From contig NZ_CP041197.1 of NCBI RefSeq assembly GCF_006517815.1, positions 10,327 to 74,326 on the forward strand: a stretch of 64,000 bases of DNA. Reading direction: 5' to 3'. The stretch comes from Pseudarthrobacter sp. NIBRBAC000502770. Lineage in GTDB: Bacteria > Actinomycetota > Actinomycetes > Actinomycetales > Micrococcaceae. This document shows, in pieces, positions 15,459-23,752 of the stretch. Positions within the stretch are counted from its first letter, which is position 1, and each line of letters opens with the position of its first letter. A model generated the notes under the pieces. The model was not told the DNA's origin, searched no databases, and was given only the letters and a program-made list of their open reading frames with translations. The translations under genes were made by a program, and so were the position numbers.

Positions 15459-16124
15459 ATGACAAACAACATCAACCAGGTCACCGACCGCCTCGCCTCC
15501 GCCGAAACCGGCATGCAGCCCTGGCTGTGGCTGCCCCTGCTGAAGCTCCTCGCCCAGGGCGACCCGGTCGACGTGAATGACCTCACCGCTGCCACCGGCC
15601 GCACTGAGCCGGAGATCCGCGCCGCACTGGAGACCATGGCCGACACCGAGTACGACGGGTCCGGGCGGATCATCGGGCAGGGCCTGACGATGCGTCCCAC
15701 CCAGCACCGCTTCGAAGTCGACGGCGAACAGCTTTATACCTGGTGCGCCTTGGACACCCTGATTTTCCCCACCCTTCTGGGTGGTTCCGCGCGGATCGAA
15801 TCCGCCTACAAATCAACGGGAACACCCGTACGGGTGCGGGTCGAGGGCTCCGGTGTCACCAGTGTTGAGCCGGCCACCGCCGTGGTCTCACTGGTTAATC
15901 CGGAGGACATGAGCTCTGTCCGCTCATCCTTTTGTAACCAGGTCCACTTCTTCGCCTCACCCGAAGAAGCGGAACCTTGGCTCAAGAACCACCCCGACGG
16001 CACCGTCATCCCCGTCGACGAGGCATACCGCCTGGCCTCCACCATGGCCGACCAAATGCTCGCCGGGATCCCCACGCAGGGCAGGGAGAAACCGGGCAAC
16101 GGGGCGCAAAGCTGCAGCTGCTAA
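15459..16124 (+). CDS. merB: Organomercurial lyase MerB
   Basis: The 221-residue protein carries the catalytic triad Cys96 and Asp99 (YTWCALDT) and Cys159 (SSFCNQVHFF), at the same numbers as in the classical R831b enzyme. It cleaves the C-Hg bond of organomercurials by protonolysis, giving Hg(II) for MerA. GAAGGGA lies upstream of the ATG. The extra C-terminal CSC tail may bind or shuttle metal. It is the second gene of the merA operon. Confidence 0.97.
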   Translation: MTNNINQVTDRLASAETGMQPWLWLPLLKLLAQGDPVDVNDLTAATGRTEPEIRAALETMADTEYDGSGRIIGQGLTMRPTQHRFEVDGEQLYTWCALDTLIFPTLLGGSARIESAYKSTGTPVRVRVEGSGVTSVEPATAVVSLVNPEDMSSVRSSFCNQVHFFASPEEAEPWLKNHPDGTVIPVDEAYRLASTMADQMLAGIPTQGREKPGNGAQSCSC

Positions 16125-16188
16125 ATCCCGTCGCACCGGCGCCCTTTCCAGTGCCGGACCGTTTGATTTGAAAGGCCACCCCTCACGC

Positions 16189-16818
16189 ATGAGACAGCGT
16201 TGGTTCACCCTACCCGCCGCCGCCTTGGCAGCTTTGGCTCTGGCCGGGTGTTCCGGTACCCCGACGTCTCCGGCACAGGGGGCGACATCGGCCCCTGCCC
16301 CGACCGTTCCGGCAGCTCCGGCGGGACCGTCCGCGACTACGTGGGACCTGGATCCGGCCGGGGCGGCCGGGAGGATCCAGGCCGCGGGGCTGCCTGTCCT
16401 GACTGCCGAGGGAACGGCGGAACATTTTCATGCCCATCTGGACGTGGTCGTGCACGGGAAACCCGTGACGGTTCCGGGGGGCATCGGGGTTAGTGTCGGC
16501 CCGGACGGTAAACCCGACGGAATATCCTCCCTGCACACCCATGACACCTCCGGGATAATCCATATCGAGGCGCCCACGGCCGGCCAGCGCTATACCCTGG
16601 GCCAGGTTCTGCAGGAATGGGGAATGCTCGGCGGCACCGGATGTATCGGCCCGGAATGCAGTTCCGACGCGGGCAAGTGGACGGTGTACGTCAACGGAAA
16701 AGCCAAGACATGGGGTCTCACGGAAGTTGTCCTGGCTGCCCATGACGAGATCGCGCTGGTATACGGGAACGAAGCGGCCATGATCCAGCCGAAATACGCG
16801 TTCCCGCCCGGCCTCTGA
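16189..16818 (+). CDS. Putative metal-binding lipoprotein in the mer operon
   Basis: The 209-residue protein has a lipoprotein signal (ALAALALAGC, lipid Cys about residue 21) and an Ala/Pro/Thr-rich linker. The globular domain contains HFHAHLDVVVHG at about 81-92, LHTHDTSGIIHIE at about 115-127 and a CIGPEC pair. The clustered His and Cys suggest a surface metal site. Related His-rich lipoproteins are known but uncharacterised. It follows merB by 64 nt and may trap mercury outside the membrane (inference). Confidence 0.78.
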   Translation: MRQRWFTLPAAALAALALAGCSGTPTSPAQGATSAPAPTVPAAPAGPSATTWDLDPAGAAGRIQAAGLPVLTAEGTAEHFHAHLDVVVHGKPVTVPGGIGVSVGPDGKPDGISSLHTHDTSGIIHIEAPTAGQRYTLGQVLQEWGMLGGTGCIGPECSSDAGKWTVYVNGKAKTWGLTEVVLAAHDEIALVYGNEAAMIQPKYAFPPGL

Positions 16819-16972
16819 ACGACAAGGCTCCTCCCGCAACCACCGCCCTCACCCGTGCCTGGCCCGTGTGAAACCGGGAAGAAAGCGCACGGAGTAAGTC
16901 CGGAATCCGGGGCCACGCTACGGGAAGCTCGACTAGAACCTGAACGGCCAATGACGATTGAAGGGACAAACG

Positions 16973-18322
16973 ATGAGCGAACATTTTGACGTGGCAGTGC
17001 TGGGGATGGGGCCCGGCGGGGAAGTCGCCGCAGGCCGGCTGCTGAAAGCCGGGAAGAAGGTCGCGGTCATCGAGCGCGAGCTCATCGGCGGGGAATGCGC
17101 GTACTGGGCCTGCGTGCCGTCCAAAACCGTGCTCAGGCCACCCGAGGCCCGAACGGAAGTGCACCGGGCGGCCGGTGTTACGGGCGCGGAGCTGGACTGG
17201 GCCGAAACCAGCGACTACCGCGATTACATGATCAGGCATCTTGATGACAAGGACCAGATCGACGGGTACGCCCGCCACGGTGCCGTGGTCATTAAAGAGG
17301 AGGCCCGGATCACCGGACCCGGACGGATCCGGGCCGGAGACCGGGAACTGAGCGCCGAGCACATCATCATCGCGACCGGTTCCGCCCCGGTCATCCCGGC
17401 CTTGGAGGGCCTGGATCAGATCACGGCCTGGACAAACCGGGAAACCTATACGGCCACGACCCTGCCGGAACGCGCTGTGGTCGTCGGCGGCAGCGCCGTC
17501 GGGATTGAGACGGCCACGTTCCTGGCCCGCTTCGGAGTCACCGTCACCCTGATCCACCGCGGGGACCGGCTCCTGGAACGTGAAGAACCCCGCGCCGGTG
17601 AACTGGTCGGCAAATACCTCCCCGAATCCGGGATCGACATCCGCCTGGGAGTAAACGCCCGTCGCGGCCGTCGTGCAGGCGGGCAGAGCGTCCTTGACCT
17701 CGACGACGGCACCGAGGTGGCGGCCGACGTCGTCATCTTTGCCACCGGCCGCACCCCGCGCACCCAGGATCTGGGGTTCGAGCAGGCGGGAGTGATCCTG
17801 GGTGACCGCGGGCAGGTGCAGGTTGATGAACATTGCCGTGCGGGTGAGAAGATCTGGGCGATCGGGGACGTCACCGGAATTATGGCCTTCACCCACGTCG
17901 CGAAGTACCAGGGCCGTATCGCGGCCGACGCTATTCTCGGCCAACCCCGGAAGGCCTTCTACGAGGGCATTCCCCGGGTCGTGTTCGCCGACCCGGAAAT
18001 CGCCGCCGCCGGCCTCACCCAGGCCCGGGCAGACCAGGAGGGCCTGAACACCACAGCGGCGGAAATCGACCTCGCCGCAGCCATCACCCGGCCCTGGACC
18101 TACGAACGGGATCCCCGCGGACACCTCGGGCTTTTGGCAGACACCGACCGGAAGGTCCTGATCGGCGCCTGGGCGGTGGCCCCGATGGCCGGGGAATGGA
18201 TCCACCAGGCCTCCCTGGCCATCCGCGCCCGGATCCCCATCGCCACGTTGCGGGACCAGGTCGCCCAGTACCCGACCTACAACGAGGCGTACCAGGCCGC
18301 CCTGGACAAACTCGACATCTAG
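16973..18322 (+). CDS. Pyridine nucleotide-disulfide oxidoreductase, second MerA-like flavoprotein
   Basis: The 449-residue protein has an FAD GMGPGGEVAA motif at 11-20 and a redox pair Cys42/Cys47 in GGECAYWACVPSK, where Ala-Tyr-Trp-Ala replaces the V-N-T/V-G of MerA and lipoamide dehydrogenase. An NAD(P)H site follows at VVVGGSAVGIE. The C-terminal dimerisation domain ends without a vicinal Cys pair, so it is not a canonical mercuric reductase. It may recycle a low-molecular-weight thiol or a thioredoxin-like partner oxidised by mercury. AAGGGAC precedes ATG 16973. Confidence 0.88.
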   Translation: MSEHFDVAVLGMGPGGEVAAGRLLKAGKKVAVIERELIGGECAYWACVPSKTVLRPPEARTEVHRAAGVTGAELDWAETSDYRDYMIRHLDDKDQIDGYARHGAVVIKEEARITGPGRIRAGDRELSAEHIIIATGSAPVIPALEGLDQITAWTNRETYTATTLPERAVVVGGSAVGIETATFLARFGVTVTLIHRGDRLLEREEPRAGELVGKYLPESGIDIRLGVNARRGRRAGGQSVLDLDDGTEVAADVVIFATGRTPRTQDLGFEQAGVILGDRGQVQVDEHCRAGEKIWAIGDVTGIMAFTHVAKYQGRIAADAILGQPRKAFYEGIPRVVFADPEIAAAGLTQARADQEGLNTTAAEIDLAAAITRPWTYERDPRGHLGLLADTDRKVLIGAWAVAPMAGEWIHQASLAIRARIPIATLRDQVAQYPTYNEAYQAALDKLDI

Positions 18323-18399
18323 CCGCCGCACACACCCCAAAGGTTGTAGCCTCCGGGGAATCCGGGATTACACGATTGCCACAAAGGGAGAAGGCCATC

Positions 18400-18906
18400 A
18401 TGAAAATCACCGAAGCATTCGAAGACCTGGTCACCGCCTGGGTCGCCGGCTACGTCGGGACCAAGGCCATGGAACCGGTGAGCATGAAACTCTACGAACT
18501 GGAATCCGCACAGGACCGGGCCAGGGAAGACGCCGCCCGACCCGGGCCGCCCTATGAACTGGCCGCGAAGAAGATCTTCGGTGCCGGCGGGATCATGCTG
18601 GAGGGAAAAGCGCTGGAGCGAGCTTCGCTGTTCATGCATTATGGGCTTGCACTGAGCTGGTCGCCCCTGTATGTGCTGCTGCGCCGCACGACCGGGATGA
18701 GAGTGGTCCCGGCCGGCCTGGCCACGGGGACGGCGATGTCGTTGATCGCCGATGAATTGCTGACGCCCCTGGCCGGGTTCAGCGCCCCGAACCGCGCATA
18801 CCCGCTGGTGACCCATCTGCGTGGCTTTGCCGCCCACCAGGTGTTCGGGCTCGCCGTAGCCGCAACCTGCGAGACGCTCTGGGCACTGCGGGGACGCCGA
18901 CCGTGA
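18400..18906 (+). CDS. Membrane protein, DUF1440/YagU-like
   Basis: The 168-residue protein starts at ATG 18400 after AAGGGAGAAGG. An N-terminal amphipathic or TM helix (VTAWVAGYVGTKAMEP) is followed by a charged cytoplasmic stretch with ARPGPPYELAAKK. Further hydrophobic segments lie at LFMHYGLALSWSPLYVLL, AGLATGTAMSLIADELL and HQVFGLAVAATCETLWAL. The layout resembles DUF1440 inner-membrane proteins. It is the last gene of the rightward mercury operon and a bidirectional terminator follows. Function unknown. Confidence 0.65.
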   Translation: MKITEAFEDLVTAWVAGYVGTKAMEPVSMKLYELESAQDRAREDAARPGPPYELAAKKIFGAGGIMLEGKALERASLFMHYGLALSWSPLYVLLRRTTGMRVVPAGLATGTAMSLIADELLTPLAGFSAPNRAYPLVTHLRGFAAHQVFGLAVAATCETLWALRGRRP

Positions 18907-18961
18907 TCTTCCCCGACGGTCTCGAACCCAAGCTCAGCTGACTGCCGGTCGGCGGCTCGAC

Positions 18962-19008
18962 GGCGCCGGGGTCCAGGTGTGTTCATCAAACCGCCTTGCC
19001 CCGGCGCC
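18962..19008. terminator. Bidirectional terminator between convergent mer operons
   Basis: Perfect 10-bp arms GGCGCCGGGG (18962-18971) and CCCCGGCGCC (18999-19008) lie in the 115-bp gap between the two convergent transcription units. Confidence 0.7.
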
Positions 19009-19021
19009 TCGTGCTCCTGCG

Positions 19022-19993
19022 TCAGGCCGGCGGGGCGTCGCGTGATGCAGGGGTCGTGCGGTTCAGGTCGGCGGCGGAGTGGTTGGCGGCATTTACGGGC
19101 GGTTCGGCTGCGGGTGCGCAGCAGTTCTCCTCGGGTTCCTTCGGCACCGGCCCGGCGGTGCGCCTGCGTGTCCCGAGGGCCGCGAGCAGCACGGCCGCGG
19201 CGAGGGAGAGGGCGAGAACCGCGATGAGGGTGGTATTGGCCCCGATGAACCCGGTCACTGCCGAAGATGCGACGTTCATCCCTCCGGCGATGCCCTGATT
19301 GGGTTGGCCGGTGGCCAGCGCGGGAGCCCAGTAAGCGACAAGGTAGGCACCGGAAAGTACGAGGACGGCTCCGGCGACACGGGGCAGGTAGCGTGAGGCC
19401 CGGTGCAGTCCTTTGGCCAAGGCTCCGCTGGCCAGTGCCGAGGAGAGCGCCAGCAGGATCAGGACCATGCTCGCCCCTCCGGCGTAGGCCACGAAGACCG
19501 AAATCAGGGCTGTGATGCTGTTCGCGGCCAGAGCCTGGGCGATGACTGCCAGCAGCACCGCCAGGGTGCAGGAGAGCGATGCGACGGCGTAGGCGGCGCC
19601 GAAGGCGATCATCGAGCCCGGACCGCGGCCGGGCCGGTTGATCCGGTTCGAGTTCAGGGTCAGCCCCACGCGGCGGCCGGCGAGCATCGCGATGCCGACT
19701 CCGGCGAGCAGGACCCCGATCAGGACGGCCACCCATGGGACGGCGCCGATGATGCTGCGCAGCCCGAAAGCAACGAGCAGTCCGGTAATGGTGAAGATCC
19801 CGGCGAATCCGAGGCTGACCAGGGCTCCTGCGGCGAGGCCGCTGAGGGCTCGGCGGAGCAGTCCCGGACCTGCGGCGCCGGTGTCGTCCCGGCCGATGTA
19901 GTAGGCCAGGAAAGCCGGAAGCATGGCGAATCCGCAGGGGTTCACGGTCGAAAGCATGCCGGCGCCGAAAGCGAAGGCGAGTGTTCCTGTCAT
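19022..19993 (-). CDS. CcdA-type thiol-disulfide membrane transporter in the mer island
   Basis: The 323-residue protein has about seven or eight hydrophobic helices. One conserved Cys lies in TVNPCGFAMLPAF (Cys20) and a second in ASLSCTLAVLL (Cys142), the pair used by CcdA/DsbD to carry electrons across the membrane. A cytoplasmic tail contains NCCAPA, a possible metal-binding pair not usual in CcdA. It is the third gene of a leftward operon after a MerT/F-like transporter and a thioredoxin-like lipoprotein. It may keep the lipoprotein's CGPC reduced, or take part in mercury import. Confidence 0.85.
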   Translation of the reverse strand: MTGTLAFAFGAGMLSTVNPCGFAMLPAFLAYYIGRDDTGAAGPGLLRRALSGLAAGALVSLGFAGIFTITGLLVAFGLRSIIGAVPWVAVLIGVLLAGVGIAMLAGRRVGLTLNSNRINRPGRGPGSMIAFGAAYAVASLSCTLAVLLAVIAQALAANSITALISVFVAYAGGASMVLILLALSSALASGALAKGLHRASRYLPRVAGAVLVLSGAYLVAYWAPALATGQPNQGIAGGMNVASSAVTGFIGANTTLIAVLALSLAAAVLLAALGTRRRTAGPVPKEPEENCCAPAAEPPVNAANHSAADLNRTTPASRDAPPA

Positions 19994-20006
19994 GGGGCGT
20001 TCCCTC

Positions 20007-20600
20007 CTACGAGCCGGCGGCCGCGAGGGCCTTGGCAGTTTCGTCGGCGGAGGGATCGACGCCGCGGAAGATTTCCTTACCTGACGAGTTCAGGACGACC
20101 GTCGTCCCGAGGGAATCGACGTTGAAGTGTTTCAACAGGGTCCCGTCGTCCCGCACCATAGTGACCGGCGGGTTGCCGACAGAGGCGATGAACTGGTTCA
20201 GGACCTCGGTCGGCTCGCTGGGATCAAGATCGACGGTCACGGCCTGCGCGCCTGGGGCGGCCTTGGCCAGGCCCGAGGCAACATTCTTCACCCCGGTGGC
20301 GCAGGGGCCGCAGGAGGCGGTAAAGAAATAGATGACGGTCGGCTTACCCGTCGGAAGCGTCAGCGGCGAGCCGTTAAGGGTTTTCACCGAGACAGACGCA
20401 ACCGCGGGCCCCGAACCGGTGCCGGCGCTTGAGGCAGCCGCTGCACTCGGCGGTGCGCCTGCGCCGGTGGTCGAGCCGCAGCCGGCGAGCAGTATTGCGG
20501 TCAGCAGTGCGCCCATCAGTGCACCTGCGCGGGCCGCGGGCCGCTGGCGCGGGTGTTGCCGTGTCGGACGGGGTTCTGACGGTGGTGTGGAAGCGGTCAT
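20007..20600 (-). CDS. Thioredoxin-like lipoprotein (CGPC)
   Basis: The 197-residue protein has an extended basic leader, a TM/lipobox ALLTAILLAGC (Cys41), a Ser/Ala/Thr linker and a thioredoxin fold with TASCGPC (Cys97/Cys100). It should be anchored outside the membrane. It overlaps the upstream transporter gene (ATGA) and is followed by the CcdA-type gene. It may play the MerP role of capturing Hg(II), or be reduced by the CcdA protein to repair thiols; the sequence alone does not decide. Confidence 0.85.
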   Translation of the reverse strand: MTASTPPSEPRPTRQHPRQRPAARAGALMGALLTAILLAGCGSTTGAGAPPSAAAASSAGTGSGPAVASVSVKTLNGSPLTLPTGKPTVIYFFTASCGPCATGVKNVASGLAKAAPGAQAVTVDLDPSEPTEVLNQFIASVGNPPVTMVRDDGTLLKHFNVDSLGTTVVLNSSGKEIFRGVDPSADETAKALAAAGS

Positions 20601-20995
20601 GGGCGGCTGTTCCTTCCGTTCGTGGATGAAGTGTCCCGGCTCTCCGGTTTCTGTGCGGAAGCGTTGGCCCCGGTCTTTTGGGGGTCACAGCAGTCAGCTA
20701 TCTTCGGGGAGCGAGCTTCAGCAGCGGATGACCCGCCCTCGGACTGGCCGCCCGGTACTTCATTTGCCCGCGCACGGACGCGGCGGCGGCTCAGAGTAAA
20801 CGCGACGGCTCCCGCAACAATGAGCGCACCGATTGCAAGGACGGCAGGATTTCCGATTACCCCGCCCGCCAAGGCGAGTCCGCCTCCTGCGATCAGAACC
20901 GGGCCGGCACAACAGATAACGGCCAGGGTAACGGCCCCGACAGCGAATAGAATGCCGGGCATTCCCCCCGAAGGGGCGGACGGACGATCAGACAT
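20597..20995 (-). CDS. MerT/MerF-like mercury transporter
   Basis: The 132-residue protein starts at ATG 20995 with GAGGAG upstream. The first TM helix contains the vicinal pair Cys28-Cys29 in VICCAGPVLIAGG, the hallmark of the MerT/MerF/MerH superfamily. A second TM lies at AVLAIGALIVAGAVAF and a cytoplasmic tail carries another pair, Cys102-Cys103. It should hand Hg(II) from outside to cytoplasmic MerA. Promoter and MerR operator lie directly upstream at 21045-21070. Which named family (F, H or T) applies is uncertain. Confidence 0.82.
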   Translation of the reverse strand: MSDRPSAPSGGMPGILFAVGAVTLAVICCAGPVLIAGGGLALAGGVIGNPAVLAIGALIVAGAVAFTLSRRRVRARANEVPGGQSEGGSSAAEARSPKIADCCDPQKTGANASAQKPESRDTSSTNGRNSRP

Positions 20996-21044
20996 ACGAT
21001 TTCTCCTCAAGAGTGTGTGAAAACAATCTCCCGAGACCAGTGTC

Positions 21045-21070
21045 GACCTTCCACCAGAGGGGAAGGTCAA
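21045..21070 (-). promoter_or_regulatory. MerR operator 3 / leftward transporter promoter
   Basis: GACCTTCC (21045-21052) and GGAAGGTC (21061-21068) form the dyad. On the minus strand TTGACC (21070-21065) is the -35 with a 19-bp spacer, the same design as operator 2. Confidence 0.85.
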
Positions 21071-21104
21071 GCCTCCCTGTGGAGCTCAGCAAGCCGGGCA
21101 AGTT

Positions 21105-21512
21105 ATGGCCCTGATAGCTTCATTCGCCCTGGTCTCAGCACACTTGCAGGCGAGCTGCCGCCGGGACGGCCAGTGCAGACGACTTCGGGACGAGCTGCGC
21201 AACGGTGGCACCATCAGAATCCGGACCCGCACCGGCGCGAACCGCACGCTCCGGTTGCGCGTCCAGCAGATGCCGGGCGAGGTGATGACCTGGACCGGCG
21301 GTCTGCCTCTGGGTCTGTTCACCGGCGTGCGCACACTCAAGCTCGAACCCCGCGGCGGCATGACGCACCTGCGGGTGAAGGAGGAGTTTACCGGCCCGCT
21401 GCGGGGGCTGCCCTGGAAGGCCAGCCCCGACATGCAGCAGGCGTTCACCGACTACGTCGACGCCGTCAAGGAACGTGCCGAAATCCTGGACGGACACCGC
21501 AACCCGGGATGA
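21105..21512 (+). pseudogene. 5'-truncated SRPBCC-family protein
   Basis: The frame gives a clear SRPBCC/polyketide-cyclase-like C-terminal two-thirds: RNGGTIRIRTRTG, then PGEVMTWTGGLPLGLFTGVRT, then EEFTGPL and a final helix. The usual N-terminal strand and helix, about 30-35 residues, are missing and replaced by unrelated sequence after the mercury promoter. There is no good ribosome binding site. It looks like a host gene cut by the arrival of the mercury island. Confidence 0.65.
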
Positions 21513-21608
21513 TGAGCCACGCCGGAAGTCGGGTCTTCCAGGAGCGAGACACGGCTTGTCCGGGCCACGGTGTCTGTCTGTTTCTGAGTTCATAAAAAAA
21601 TATACGAG

Positions 21609-21630
21609 GGTATAAAGAAATCCTTATACC
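21609..21630 (+). promoter_or_regulatory. AT-rich operator-like inverted repeat before the AAA ATPase
   Basis: GGTATAA-N8-TTATACC lies in a short AT-rich tract (21595-21660), the only such tract nearby, about 40 bp before the ATPase start. It is probably promoter plus operator; the binding protein is unknown. Confidence 0.5.
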
Positions 21631-21670
21631 GGCTCATATTCTTCTATAGACTTCTCGTGTGGACTCCGAC

Positions 21671-22831
21671 ATGAACCCCTTCGCCCCCGGCTCCGGACTC
21701 AAGCCTCCCGCGCTGGAGGGACGCGAAGCAGAAATCGAAGCGTTCGACCGCCTGATCGTCAGGACCAAACGCCAAGCCACTGAGCGGGGAATGCTCCTGT
21801 CCGGACTCCGGGGAGTCGGCAAGACCGTGCTGCTGAACAACTTCGCCGCACAAGCTGAGCGACATGACTGGTTCGTTGTGCAGATAGAAGCCCAACCCTC
21901 GCCGGACGGCCGCAAGGCCACACGGCAAAAACTGGCCCGGGCAATCGAGGCGGGGGCAAGGAGGCTGCGGACCAGGTCCGCCTGGGACTACGTCAAGGGT
22001 GTCCTGGGCAGCATCGGCTCCTTCAACGTAACCCTCGGCGTGACGGGAGTATCAGCCACACTCGGCACCACAGAGGGCCGCGCGGACTCCGGAAACCTGG
22101 ACATCGACCTCGAAGAGCTCGTTGAAGACATCGCAACGGCCATGGCCAAATCCCGCAGCGGCTTCGGGATCTTCATCGACGAAATGCAGGACCTCGACGA
22201 CGAGCTGCTGGGTGCACTGATTTCGGTCCAGCACATGGCCGGCCAGAAAGGCTGGCCGTTCTTCATCATCGGGGCCGGGCTGCCCAACCTGCCTGGAAAG
22301 CTCAGCGCCACAAGGTCCTACTCAGAACGCCTCTTTGACTACCGCACCATCGGAGCCCTCGATCACGCGTCGGCAGCCGACGCCATCAGCCTCCCGATGA
22401 ACCAGCTCGGTGCCCACGTGGACACAGATGCCCTACGGGCGCTCGTTACGGCAGCAGACGGGTATCCCTTCTTCCTGCAGGCCTACGGCAAGGCCGTTTG
22501 GGACGTGGCCTCCAGCAAAACAGTCAACCTCGACGACGCCCGCCTGGCCATCGAAATAGGCACGGAACAACTCGACGCCGGCTTCTTCAGGGCACGCTGG
22601 CAGCGGGCGACACCCGCGGAACGCCAGTATCTCCGCGCCATGGCCGACGACCACGACGAAGCCTCATCCACCGCCCAAGTGGCCTCCCGGCTCAACCGGG
22701 CAGCCAGCCAGCTGACCGTCGCCCGCTCCAGCCTCATCTCCAAAGGCCTCATCTACGCCCCCGACCATGGCGCCGTCCGCTTCACCGTTCCCGGCATGTC
22801 AGGCTTCATCAGCCGCCAGTTCGAAGAGTAA
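21671..22831 (+). CDS. AAA-family ATPase (AAA_16/ORC-like)
   Basis: The 386-residue protein (ATG 21671; a GTG at 21659 is an alternative) begins MNPFAPGSGLKPPAL. It has Walker A GLRGVGKT at about 46-53, Walker B FGIFIDEMQDLDDE at about 166-179, a sensor-like FFIIGAGLPNLP and a C-terminal winged-helix-like region (VASRLNRAASQLTVARSSLISKG). This architecture is frequent in actinobacteria as a single gene of unknown role. It has its own AT-rich promoter region and no obvious partner. Confidence 0.85.
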   Translation: MNPFAPGSGLKPPALEGREAEIEAFDRLIVRTKRQATERGMLLSGLRGVGKTVLLNNFAAQAERHDWFVVQIEAQPSPDGRKATRQKLARAIEAGARRLRTRSAWDYVKGVLGSIGSFNVTLGVTGVSATLGTTEGRADSGNLDIDLEELVEDIATAMAKSRSGFGIFIDEMQDLDDELLGALISVQHMAGQKGWPFFIIGAGLPNLPGKLSATRSYSERLFDYRTIGALDHASAADAISLPMNQLGAHVDTDALRALVTAADGYPFFLQAYGKAVWDVASSKTVNLDDARLAIEIGTEQLDAGFFRARWQRATPAERQYLRAMADDHDEASSTAQVASRLNRAASQLTVARSSLISKGLIYAPDHGAVRFTVPGMSGFISRQFEE

Positions 22832-22868
22832 CCACACTGGAAGCCAGTCCGGCAGGGACAATAGCTTC

Positions 22869-23180
22869 ATGAGACTAGAACTGCTCCATATTGATGAGTG
22901 TCCCAACTCAGCCAAAGCATACGAGCGTCTTGAAGCAGCGCTGACCGCCCTGGGACGCACCGACGTTGAAGTCCATATGCGTCTTCTCGAGTCCGCATCA
23001 GATATTGAGGGCACCGGATTTGCCGGTTCACCGACGATCACCGTCAACGGAACCGATATCTTCCCGAACGGAGCATCCTCGAACGATTTGGCCTGCCGCA
23101 TCTACATGACTCCCAATGGATATGCAGGCCTGCCCACCCTTGAGCAGCTAACGAAAGCCCTCAGGAACAGTGGACTCTGA
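22869..23180 (+). CDS. Thioredoxin-fold protein of the mercury-associated DF type
   Basis: The 103-residue protein starts at ATG 22869. It opens LELLHIDECPNSAKAYERL, with a single Cys in a thioredoxin-like first turn, and has a FAGSPTITVNG strand-cis-Pro segment near 57. Similar small proteins often accompany actinobacterial merA/merB genes. The missing second active-site Cys suggests binding or glutaredoxin-like chemistry rather than classical disulfide exchange. The next gene overlaps its 3' end by 11 nt. Confidence 0.78.
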   Translation: MRLELLHIDECPNSAKAYERLEAALTALGRTDVEVHMRLLESASDIEGTGFAGSPTITVNGTDIFPNGASSNDLACRIYMTPNGYAGLPTLEQLTKALRNSGL

Positions 23181-23322
23181 CACCGCCACCTGCTCGTGCT
23201 GCGGCAGGGTGAAGCAGCGTCGAAAATTGCATGCCCTTGGGACCGAACCTGCCTACATCTGCCGGCGCTGTGGCCTGTGGGTTGCCCTCCGGCTCCAACG
23301 GGATCACGCCGAACAAAACTGA
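23170..23322 (+). CDS. Mini zinc-ribbon protein (50 aa)
   Basis: GTG 23170 overlaps the end of the thioredoxin-fold gene. The peptide has a TCSCCGR knuckle at the N-terminus and an ICRRCGL knuckle about 20 residues later, forming a complete four-Cys zinc ribbon. The rest is basic ([14 protein letters not shown]). Overlap and intact cysteine pairs support a real gene translationally coupled to its neighbour. It could bind zinc, mercury or nucleic acid; the function is unknown. Confidence 0.6.
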   Translation: MDSDTATCSCCGRVKQRRKLHALGTEPAYICRRCGLWVALRLQRDHAEQN

Positions 23323-23413
23323 CGACGGCGCTGCCACGTGCCGGGCACTACCCACATCTGGTGAGCTGCTGGTGGTCCGGCTTCAATCGCGACCGGCAGG
23401 CGATGATGGATCC

Positions 23414-23752
23414 ATGACGATCGCAAAATCCGTACTGCTTTTCATTCTTGCCGCAGCTGCCGAAATTGGCGGGGCCTGGCTGGTCTGGCAAGCCGTACGG
23501 GAGGGCAGGTCGTGGTGGTGGGCAGGGCTCGGAGTCATCGCCCTTGGCATCTATGGATTTGTTGCCACGCTTCAGCCTGACGCGCACTTTGGACGCATCC
23601 TGGCTGCCTACGGTGGCGTGTTTGTGGCCGGGTCCCTTGCCTGGGGCATGGTTTTTGACGGTTTCCGACCCGACCGCTGGGACGTCGTCGGTGCAACAGT
23701 CTGCCTGGCGGGTGTCGCCATCATCATGTTCGCGCCGCGGAACGCCGGCTGA
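23414..23752 (+). CDS. YnfA/UPF0060 family small membrane protein
   Basis: The 112-residue protein has four TM helices. [20 protein letters not shown] and the [15 protein letters not shown] and [14 protein letters not shown] segments are typical of YnfA (about 108 residues in enterics). The family is distantly related to small multidrug resistance transporters. The ATG at 23414 starts just before the first hydrophobic helix. No strong Shine-Dalgarno site is visible. Confidence 0.9.
   Translation: MTIAKSVLLFILAAAAEIGGAWLVWQAVREGRSWWWAGLGVIALGIYGFVATLQPDAHFGRILAAYGGVFVAGSLAWGMVFDGFRPDRWDVVGATVCLAGVAIIMFAPRNAG

Noticed and set aside
16718..18340. A 540-codon minus-strand frame opposite the second flavoprotein gene
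   Set aside because: It lies antisense to a clear oxidoreductase gene with FAD and redox motifs, and shows no motif of its own.
18639..19736. A long minus-strand frame overlapping the mer-island ccdA gene
   Set aside because: It is out of frame with the CcdA protein, whose TM pattern and NPC motif are convincing.
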